Below, piece after piece: positions 54,131 to 61,708 of a stretch of 64,000 nucleotides of DNA. A program made the position numbers and the translations under genes. Origin of the DNA: NBLH01 sp050296515. Its GTDB lineage: Bacteria > Bacteroidota > Bacteroidia > Bacteroidales > NBLH01. The number at the start of each line of letters is the position of its first letter. The first letter of the stretch is position 1. Below the pieces are notes generated by a model that ran no database searches, had not been told where the DNA came from, and saw only the letters and a program-made list of their open reading frames with translations. The stretch covers positions 62,001 to 126,000 of the forward strand of contig JBNKRJ010000021.1 in assembly GCA_050296515.1 (NCBI GenBank). The letters are read 5' to 3'.

Positions 54131-56764
54131 ATGCATCAAAGAATTTTACTACTTTTAGTGATATGCACTATTGTGGTCAACACATCAGCTCAGAACAGAA
54201 CTTACAAAACAAATAAAATATCAGGTCCAGCACCAGAAATTGATGGTATCATTGAGGATCAGGTATGGAAAAATGTTAAATGGGAAGGCGATTTCACCCA
54301 GTTTCAACCACAAAATGGAGAAAAACCGACCCAAAAGACCTCGTTTAAAATTATCTACGATGACAATAATATTTACGTGGCTATAAAGGCTTATGATACT
54401 GAAGTTGATAAAATAGAACATCGTATGACCAGAAGAGACGGTTGGGAAGGTGACAGGGTTGGTATTCATATCGACTCCTACAATGACAAACGAACGGCTT
54501 TTGTGTTTTTTGTGAATGCTTCCGGTGTGAAAAATGATGGTATCATGACAAATGATGGTGATGATTTTGACGATAGCTGGGATCCGATCTGGCAAACAAA
54601 AACATCAATTGACGATGAAGGATGGAATGCAGAAATTAAAATCCCGTTAAGTCAGTTAAGGTTTAGCCAAAAAGAAGAACAAAGATGGGGTTTGCAGGTA
54701 GTTCGGTATTTGTTTAGGGAATCAGAAAACTCTCTGTGGCAGCATATTCCATCGGACATATCAGGCTGGACAAGTCATTACGGTGAAATTGAAGGAATTG
54801 ATCACTTGAAACCAAAACGACAGGTTGAAATTGCACCTTTTGCTGTCGGAAAATTTGACAAGTATGAAAAGGAGGCAGGAAATCCTTATGCCAAGGGGAA
54901 AGAATTCGGTTACAATGTTGGCTTAGATGGGAAAATAGGTATTACTAACAACATGATACTTGATTTTACAATTAACCCGGATTTTGGTCAGGTGGAAGCA
55001 GATCCATCGGAAGTTAACCTATCTGCCTTTGAATCATTTTTTAGCGAAAAAAGACCTTTTTTTATTGAGGGAAAAAACATCACTAATTATCAAATTACAC
55101 CTGGCGGCAATCCCTGGTCTAGTGATAATTTATTCTATTCACGAAGGATTGGCAGAAGGCCACATAAAGATCCAGAACTAACTGATAATGAATACGCTGA
55201 CGTTCCTGAGAACACTAAAATACTGGGAGCATTCAAACTCACAGGAAAAACAAAAGATGGCTGGTCAATAGGTATAATAGAAAATATTGCAAATAAAGAA
55301 GTAGCCGAAATTGATACTGAAGGTGAAGAACATGATGAAGTTGTTGAACCTTACACAAATTACCTGATTGGAAGAGTTCAAAAAGATATCAATAAGGGGA
55401 ATACAATTATTGGTGGTATGTTCACAACTACAAATAGGAAATTAGAAGATACTAATCTTGATTACCTAAACAGTAGTGCCATTACAGGTGGGATTGACTT
55501 TAAGCAATACTTCTGGAAGAAAAAGTATTATTTCACAGCGATGTTTGTCACGAGCAAAATAAATGGAAGTGAAGAAGCAATTTTAGATCAACAAACGTCT
55601 TCCAGAAGGTATTTCCAAAGGCCAGATGCTGATTATTTAAGTGTAGATTCAAGTTTGACATCATTAACAGGCCATGGAGGAAACATTTCATTTGGCAAAC
55701 AAACTAACAGTGGTTTCCGCTTTGCTTTTAATACGACCTGGCGTTCACCGGGTTTAGAATTAAATGATGTTGGATACATGCGCCAGGCAAACACCATTTT
55801 TCAATATTTATGGGCAGGATACAGTATAACTAAACCTTTTTCAATCTTTCGTAGAATAAATATCAATATGAATCAATGGTCGGGTTGGGACTTTGGCAGT
55901 GTTAATTTATTCAATGGTGCAAATATTAACACACGGTTTCAATTTAAGAACCTTTGGTCAGTTAGTGGAGGCTACAATATCGAATTCGAAAATATCTCCA
56001 ATACAATGCTAAGAGGAGGTCCTTCAATGAAAGTTCCTGGAAATCAAAACTATTGGTTTGAATTAGAAACAAATTATACAAAAAAAGTAAGATTAAATGC
56101 AAGTGTCTCCAGAAATCAGGGGAATGAGAATTATGAAGAGTATAATGAGTATTATTTAAATGTCACTTATCAACCAGTTGATAATATTTCGTTCTCATTA
56201 AATCCACAATATTCTTCTTACAACACAGATCTACAATATATAGATGAGTTCCCTTATAATGGTGAAGCAAGATACGTTTTTGGAAAAATGGCACAAAAGA
56301 CATTTATGCTTACTGCACGCATTGACTTCAACATCACTCCTGACTTAACAATTCAATATTATGCATCTCCCTTTGTAAGTGCTGGTGATTTTTCTGAGTT
56401 TAAGAGAATCACCTCACCAAAAGCTGGTAATTATGCAGACAGGTTTCAGTTTTACGGAAATGAAATAATTTATTCAAAAGATAACAATACTTACAACGTT
56501 TATGAATCTGCTCAATCAGAAAGTGATTTTTCTTTCGAAAATCCAAACTTCAATTTCAAACAATTCAGGTCAAACCTTGTTGTCAGGTGGGAATACCTCC
56601 CGGGATCAGTATTTTATGCAGTATGGTCGCAAGGAAAAACTGGAAGTGATGAATATGGTAGTTTTAATTATTTTGATGATATGGGTGATTTATTTGGAGT
56701 TACCGGACATAATACATTCCTAATAAAAATATCTCATAGAATAAGGGCAGGAAAATGGTTATGA
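54131..56764 (+). CDS. Exported DUF5916 protein with CBM9-like N-terminus
   Basis: About 877 residues from the ATG at 54131, which gives a normal signal peptide (MHQRILLLLVICTIVVNTSA then Q). A TTG at 54095 in the same frame is less likely. Residues about 25-220 are a CBM9-like beta sandwich (APEIDGIIEDQVWKNVKW, DDNNIYVAIKAYD). The rest is a DUF5916 barrel of about 600 residues with ADPSEVNLSAFESFFSEKRP and FFIEGKNI, the family signature. The C-terminus closes a beta-barrel (FLIKISHRIRAGKWL). It is probably an outer-membrane protein that binds sugars; enzymatic activity is not shown. It is monocistronic, with the palindrome upstream. Confidence 0.87.
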   Translation: MHQRILLLLVICTIVVNTSAQNRTYKTNKISGPAPEIDGIIEDQVWKNVKWEGDFTQFQPQNGEKPTQKTSFKIIYDDNNIYVAIKAYDTEVDKIEHRMTRRDGWEGDRVGIHIDSYNDKRTAFVFFVNASGVKNDGIMTNDGDDFDDSWDPIWQTKTSIDDEGWNAEIKIPLSQLRFSQKEEQRWGLQVVRYLFRESENSLWQHIPSDISGWTSHYGEIEGIDHLKPKRQVEIAPFAVGKFDKYEKEAGNPYAKGKEFGYNVGLDGKIGITNNMILDFTINPDFGQVEADPSEVNLSAFESFFSEKRPFFIEGKNITNYQITPGGNPWSSDNLFYSRRIGRRPHKDPELTDNEYADVPENTKILGAFKLTGKTKDGWSIGIIENIANKEVAEIDTEGEEHDEVVEPYTNYLIGRVQKDINKGNTIIGGMFTTTNRKLEDTNLDYLNSSAITGGIDFKQYFWKKKYYFTAMFVTSKINGSEEAILDQQTSSRRYFQRPDADYLSVDSSLTSLTGHGGNISFGKQTNSGFRFAFNTTWRSPGLELNDVGYMRQANTIFQYLWAGYSITKPFSIFRRININMNQWSGWDFGSVNLFNGANINTRFQFKNLWSVSGGYNIEFENISNTMLRGGPSMKVPGNQNYWFELETNYTKKVRLNASVSRNQGNENYEEYNEYYLNVTYQPVDNISFSLNPQYSSYNTDLQYIDEFPYNGEARYVFGKMAQKTFMLTARIDFNITPDLTIQYYASPFVSAGDFSEFKRITSPKAGNYADRFQFYGNEIIYSKDNNTYNVYESAQSESDFSFENPNFNFKQFRSNLVVRWEYLPGSVFYAVWSQGKTGSDEYGSFNYFDDMGDLFGVTGHNTFLIKISHRIRAGKWL

Positions 56765-56964
56765 AAACTAATTGTCAAAAACATCCAATTTTGTATTACA
56801 AAATACCAATTTGCTTTTTAGAACCATTTAATTCTGTAGGCACTGGAGGAAAAGCCGAATAGCTTTTTCTTTAAATGATCAAAAATGAACATTCATTAAA
56901 AAGGAAATTGTCATACATTCGTATTCATTCAATAATAATTAACCACTAACCAATTTTTACTACT

Positions 56965-58836
56965 ATGAAAAGATTTCTTGCATCAATTGCTTTTTTAGCA
57001 ATTTTAGTCTCAATTAATGCACAAAACACCAAAGAATTATTTATACCTAAAGAAATAAAAAAAGCCTATGAAAATGGAACCAGATCATATGATGGAAAAC
57101 CAGGTAAAAATTATTTTCAAAACACTACAGATTATCAAATAAAGGCGGAATTCAACCCTGACAAAAGAACAGTAACAGGCTCTGAAACAATTACTTACAA
57201 AAACAATAGTAAGGATAGTCTTTCATACATTTATATCAAATTGTATCAGGATTTATTTAAAAAAGGCAGTGCCAGAGACTGGGATCTTGGCCCCATAGAT
57301 ATTCATGATGGAGTGCAGATAAAGTCAATTAAAGTCAATAATTCCGAAATCGAGTTTAACTCATATACTGTTCGCAGAAATGCAACGAATATGAGAATTA
57401 ATCTATCTGAAAAACTGCTTCCACAAAGTATTACTAAAATTAAAATTGAATGGAAGTTGATAATCCCCGGAACTGTACCAGTAAGAATGGGAACTTATCA
57501 TGGGACAAATTTCATGGTTGCATATTGGTATCCTAAAATGGCAGTTTACGATGATATCAAAGGTTGGAATTCGGTTCCTCATACCGGAAATTGTGAATAT
57601 TACAATGAATTTGGAGATTTTGATGTAGAAATTACGGTTCCAAAAGATTACAATGTCTGGTCATCAGGAATACTAAAAAATGCCAAGGAAATCTACACTA
57701 AAAAGTATTTGGAAAAGATAGACAAAGCTGCTAGTTCTGATGAGATAATTAAAGTTATCACAAAAGAAGACAGGCTTGAAAATAAAATTACCAAAGATGC
57801 TGAGAAACACACTTATAAATTCAAAGCCAGGAATATACCAGACTTTGCATTTGCAGTAAGTAATGCTTATTTGTGGGATGCAACAAGTGTAAAAGTAGGC
57901 AATAAAAGAGTGTTGGTCCATGCAGTTTATTATGAAAAATCCAGCGATTTCTACGAGGTTGCAGATTTAAGCAGAAAAACAATTGAATATTTCTCAACAA
58001 AATGTCCTGCTATTGAATTTCCGTATCCACAAATGGTGGCTTTTAATGGAAGTGGAGGAATGGAATTCCCGGGAATGATTAATGATGGTGATGGAGAAAA
58101 TAAAAATGGGACTATTTATGTAACAGCGCACGAAATTGGGCACACTTACTTCCCGTTTTATACGGGCTTAAATGAACAAAGATATGCCTGGATGGATGAA
58201 GGACTAATTAGCTTTTTCCCTCAAAAAGTAGTTGCCAAATATACAGATGATAAAAATTATGTAGCTTTTAAAGGTACAATTAAGAGCTATAATCATTATG
58301 CTGGGACAGAAATAGAAATTCCGCTTATGGTAAGCTCAATTAATACTGGCGAAGCCTATAGATATCATGCTTATAGTCGCTCATCAACAGCATTTTACAT
58401 GCTTTATAAAATGATTGGTGAAGAAAAATTCAACAAAGGGCTTCAGCAATTTGCTAAAAGATGGGAAAGCATGCACCCTACACCCTACGATTTCTTTTTT
58501 ACTTTTAATGAAATAGCAGGCGAGGATTTAGGATGGTTCTGGAAACCATGGTTCTTTGAATTAGGCTGTGCCGATTTGGCTCTTGAAAACATATCGAAAA
58601 AGAATGGTGAAAAGACAGTTGAAGTTGTAAACAAAGGAGGTTTTCCCGTACCGGTTAAATTAAAAGTGGTGTATAAAGATGGTTCTGAAAAGGTAATTGA
58701 AAAGCCAATAAGTATTTGGAAAAATCAAACAAAATCAATTGTAATTCCTTTTCCTGAAGGAAAAATAAATTATGTAGTGCTTGATTCTGAGATGATTCCT
58801 GATGCTTATCCTGAGAATAACCGACTCGATTTATAA
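56965..58836 (+). CDS. Exported M1-like metallopeptidase
   Basis: 623 residues with a signal peptide (1-19). The N-terminal beta domain (about 40-190, RTVGSETITYKNNSKDSL-like) is that of gluzincins. The zinc site is HEIGHTYFPF near 390, and the third ligand Glu is in YAWMDEGLISFF. The GGMEFPGMI motif (GSGGMEFPGMI) is the exopeptidase-like GxMEN equivalent, here with F in place of N. It is a secreted or periplasmic zinc aminopeptidase-like enzyme that cuts peptides. The final 100 residues look like a separate beta domain. It appears monocistronic. Confidence 0.9.
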   Translation: MKRFLASIAFLAILVSINAQNTKELFIPKEIKKAYENGTRSYDGKPGKNYFQNTTDYQIKAEFNPDKRTVTGSETITYKNNSKDSLSYIYIKLYQDLFKKGSARDWDLGPIDIHDGVQIKSIKVNNSEIEFNSYTVRRNATNMRINLSEKLLPQSITKIKIEWKLIIPGTVPVRMGTYHGTNFMVAYWYPKMAVYDDIKGWNSVPHTGNCEYYNEFGDFDVEITVPKDYNVWSSGILKNAKEIYTKKYLEKIDKAASSDEIIKVITKEDRLENKITKDAEKHTYKFKARNIPDFAFAVSNAYLWDATSVKVGNKRVLVHAVYYEKSSDFYEVADLSRKTIEYFSTKCPAIEFPYPQMVAFNGSGGMEFPGMINDGDGENKNGTIYVTAHEIGHTYFPFYTGLNEQRYAWMDEGLISFFPQKVVAKYTDDKNYVAFKGTIKSYNHYAGTEIEIPLMVSSINTGEAYRYHAYSRSSTAFYMLYKMIGEEKFNKGLQQFAKRWESMHPTPYDFFFTFNEIAGEDLGWFWKPWFFELGCADLALENISKKNGEKTVEVVNKGGFPVPVKLKVVYKDGSEKVIEKPISIWKNQTKSIVIPFPEGKINYVVLDSEMIPDAYPENNRLDL

Positions 58837-59101
58837 ATCAATAAAATTTAAACAAAATAAGACAGGGGGGAATTCCACAAATATTAACGAATAATAATCT
58901 ACTGAAAAACAAAACCTTACAAACATTTCACACATTAGATTTAAATCAATACAAGTAGCAAATCGTTACTTTTATAAGAACTTATTGTCTTTTTGCCAAT
59001 AACTCTTGTTCTTAGACATACTAAATTTAAATAATTTGAGTTATAACAATAAGTAAAATATTTTTACTTACTTTGCTTACAATAAACACAAATGGAAAAG
59101 A

Positions 59102-60010
59102 ATGTTCGATCCCACACGTCTCATTATCAACGCTTTTATTGATCAACTTAAAGAAGGCTACTCCGATATTTATGGAGAAATGGAAAAGGATTATCCGGCA
59201 ATGATAACCTTTATTGGTAGAATGGCACTTGAGAATGTTGCGAATTGCGATGCAGCCTATCATGATTTGCATCATACCATAATGGTGACAGACGTAGGAA
59301 AGGAAATTTTAAAAGGGAAACATATACTTGAAGGAGGTGTTTCTCCCTTTGACTGGCTCCATTTTATCACAGCAGCCTTGTGTCATGATATCGGGTACAT
59401 AAGAGGAATTTGCCCTGGTGATTCAGAGGGAGAATATGTTATCAACCAACATGGAGATACTGTAAAATTAGACAAAGGGGCCACGGATGCATCATTAACG
59501 CCATATCATGTTGATCGATCTAAGTTATTTGTACGAGCAAGGTTTAGAACTGTGAAGCTGATCGATGATGAATTTATTTGCCAGTTAATTGATAGAACTA
59601 AGTTTCCGGTTCCAGAAAAAAAAGGCTTTGATATCACCAATGATTTTCCTGGTCTTTTAAGAGCCTCAGATTTAATTGGTCAGTTGGCAGATTTAACATA
59701 CTCAAAGAAAAGCTCGTCATTATTTATTGAGTTTGAAGAATTAGGCATTGCCAAGGAACTAGGCTACAGTAGTGGTGCTGATTTGCGCCTGAAATATCCT
59801 GAATTTTTCTGGAACAATGTCAGTCCATTAGTTAAAGATGCCATTAGATATTTGAGGGTTACTCAAACTGGTAAAAAATGGCTTGCAAATCTTTATTCAA
59901 ACATATTCCTTGAAGAACACTCTGCTAATTGGTATGGTGCAGAACGAGGACATATTGAAAAGAATGAAGCATTTGATCTTCCAGTTGAAGTAGCAAGTAA
60001 TAGTTTCTAA
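59102..60010 (+). CDS. HD-domain metalloprotein resembling cyanobacterial Npun_R2479 family
   Basis: 302 residues without a signal peptide. The HD metal site reads AYHDLHHTIMVTDVGKEILK and ALCHDIGYIRGICPGDSEGE, with the H...HD ligands. The stretch LDKGATDASLTPYHVDRSKL is strongly like a cyanobacterial HD family I recall as Npun_R2479. It is probably a phosphohydrolase, perhaps of cyclic nucleotides, but no substrate is known. An ATG at 59092 lies in another frame, so 59102 is kept. Its TAA overlaps the stop of mnmA by 4 bp on the opposite strand. Confidence 0.82.
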   Translation: MFDPTRLIINAFIDQLKEGYSDIYGEMEKDYPAMITFIGRMALENVANCDAAYHDLHHTIMVTDVGKEILKGKHILEGGVSPFDWLHFITAALCHDIGYIRGICPGDSEGEYVINQHGDTVKLDKGATDASLTPYHVDRSKLFVRARFRTVKLIDDEFICQLIDRTKFPVPEKKGFDITNDFPGLLRASDLIGQLADLTYSKKSSSLFIEFEELGIAKELGYSSGADLRLKYPEFFWNNVSPLVKDAIRYLRVTQTGKKWLANLYSNIFLEEHSANWYGAERGHIEKNEAFDLPVEVASNSF

Positions 60011-61059
60011 ACGATAACTCCACCAGCAACCAGATCATTATTTTCAAACAATACCATTGACTGGCCAGGAACAAGTGAATCTACAGGTTTGTTAAATTGT
60101 ATATTTAACTGACTAACTGCCAATGTTTTTACCTTGCAATCAAGTAATTCGCCCCTGTATTTTATTTTGGCTTTTAGCTCTATCCCATTTTCAAGTTTTT
60201 CATACTTCTGGAAAACAACGCTATCAATTGTGACCTCTTGTTTTTTTAACTGTTCTTGATCACCGATTACCAATTGATTGTTTTCTGCATTAATTTCTGT
60301 CACACAAGAATTGGAATCACCGACCCTGCCAATATCCTTTTTTTGTCCTAAAGTATAATTCCAAATCCCTTTGTGATATCCAATCAAATTACCATCAGAA
60401 CTGGTAATTTCCCCTTTTTTATCCAATAATTTTTCGGACAGAAACGTCCTGTAATCGCCCTCTGGTATAAAACAGATATTATAACTTTCTTGTTTTTTTG
60501 CCAAATGACCAAAACCTTTGTCTTCAGCAAGTCTTTTGATTTCCTTTTTGCTTAAATTCCCCAATGGAAAAATCGTTCTTCTTAAAAACTCTTGAGGCAA
60601 ACGCCATAAAAAAGAGCTCTGATCTTTTAGGGAATCATTTGCTTCCGAAATAAAATATCTGCCAGATCTATTACCAATTTCAGCATAATGCCCCGTAGCG
60701 ACGTAATCACAACCTAATTCATCAGCTATTTCAATTAATTTTGACCATTTAATTTGGTAATTACATAGTGCACAAGGATTTGGAGTCCTACCATTAGCAT
60801 ATTCATCAACAAAATAATTGATAATTTGTCCTTCAAAATCATCAACCAAATCTATAAGGTAATATGGGATATTAATTTTTCTTGCTAGTTTTTTTGCATC
60901 TTGAATTCCTTGCTCAATTGGATGCTTTCTAAGCTGCTTATTTTCAAAAACTTTAAATGTAACGCCAACTAGATCATATCCTTTCTCTTTTAACAAAAAA
61001 GCAGTCATGGAACTATCCACACCGCCACTTAGTGCAACTAGAACTTTTGGTTTTTTCAT
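60007..61059 (-). CDS. mnmA: tRNA 2-thiouridylase MnmA
   Basis: 350 residues. The PP-loop is VLVALSGGVDSSMTAFLL. The catalytic Cys is in TPNPCALCNYQIKW; the second Cys is in SYNICFIPEGDYR. CDYVATGHYAEIGNR and YTLGQKKDIGRVG are MnmA signatures. It makes 2-thiouridine at U34 of tRNA Lys, Glu and Gln. The ATG at 61059 is only a few bases after a hairpin (61062-61084), so there is little room for a leader. It is convergent with the HD gene. Confidence 0.94.
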   Translation of the reverse strand: MKKPKVLVALSGGVDSSMTAFLLKEKGYDLVGVTFKVFENKQLRKHPIEQGIQDAKKLARKINIPYYLIDLVDDFEGQIINYFVDEYANGRTPNPCALCNYQIKWSKLIEIADELGCDYVATGHYAEIGNRSGRYFISEANDSLKDQSSFLWRLPQEFLRRTIFPLGNLSKKEIKRLAEDKGFGHLAKKQESYNICFIPEGDYRTFLSEKLLDKKGEITSSDGNLIGYHKGIWNYTLGQKKDIGRVGDSNSCVTEINAENNQLVIGDQEQLKKQEVTIDSVVFQKYEKLENGIELKAKIKYRGELLDCKVKTLAVSQLNIQFNKPVDSLVPGQSMVLFENNDLVAGGVIV

Positions 61060-61061
61060 AT

Positions 61062-61084
61062 TAAAAAGTCGCCCTTAGGCGACT
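61062..61084 (-). terminator. Hairpin between the GyrI-like gene and mnmA
   Basis: On the minus strand AGTCGCC (61078-61084) and GGCGACT (61067-61073) form a perfect 7-bp stem around a TAAG loop, followed by TTTTT and then the mnmA ATG at 61059. It can end the transcript of the GyrI-like gene, or act as a leader structure of mnmA. The terminator reading is preferred. Confidence 0.6.
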
Positions 61085-61112
61085 GTGCTTTTTATGGAAA
61101 CAAGCAGCAAAA

Positions 61113-61652
61113 TTACTTCTTTATCTCCATTGATATATAAATTTTGTCTTTCGTGTATATTTCCAACGACTCAACAGGTTGATAGCTTTTTTCCTTCATA
61201 TATTCTTTCAATGCAGGATATACCTTCATAACAGATGCAAGAACAGACATGGAATTTTTATATGGAAATTCAACAACCAGACTGTTTGTCCTATTCATTT
61301 TTTGAATAATATAACCAGATCTTTCCAATTCAACCCTTCTGATTGTATCTTTATCTTTTAGCACACAACCCACCATAAAACGACATGCGTCTTCAGGAAC
61401 TTCCTCTGGATCATCCCTGTAAATTCCGAAACCTTTTTCAAGGTCCAGATTTTTGCTTATTAAATCCTGATAAATAGAGTCTTGATGAACACCCGAATTT
61501 TTATAATTACCGATATATTCTTTGCCGATAAAGGTATAAGGACCTACTACTTTTTCAATTATCTCAACCTTTGCAAAAAAACCAGAATAGGCCGCAAAGC
61601 CAACAATTATAATAATCAAAATAGTTAAAACAATCAGTATTTTCTTTAACAT
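61113..61652 (-). CDS. Membrane-anchored GyrI-like small-molecule-binding protein
   Basis: 179 residues from the ATG at 61652, preferred because it begins right at the membrane helix (MLKKILIVLTILIIIIVGFA); the open frame reaches 61661. The rest is a GyrI-like/SOUL-type beta-alpha fold, with VVGPYTFIGKEYIGNYKN, YIIQKMNRTNSLVVEFPYKN, and a final SLEIYTKDKIYISMEIKK. Family members bind small hydrophobic molecules; the ligand is unknown. It is anchored in the inner membrane, and the orientation of the domain is not certain. It is followed by the mnmA hairpin. Confidence 0.8.
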   Translation of the reverse strand: MLKKILIVLTILIIIIVGFAAYSGFFAKVEIIEKVVGPYTFIGKEYIGNYKNSGVHQDSIYQDLISKNLDLEKGFGIYRDDPEEVPEDACRFMVGCVLKDKDTIRRVELERSGYIIQKMNRTNSLVVEFPYKNSMSVLASVMKVYPALKEYMKEKSYQPVESLEIYTKDKIYISMEIKK

Positions 61653-61708
61653 GGTATGCATATTTTGGTTATTCCTTATAAATATACTGACTAATTTAAT
61701 AATTTATA

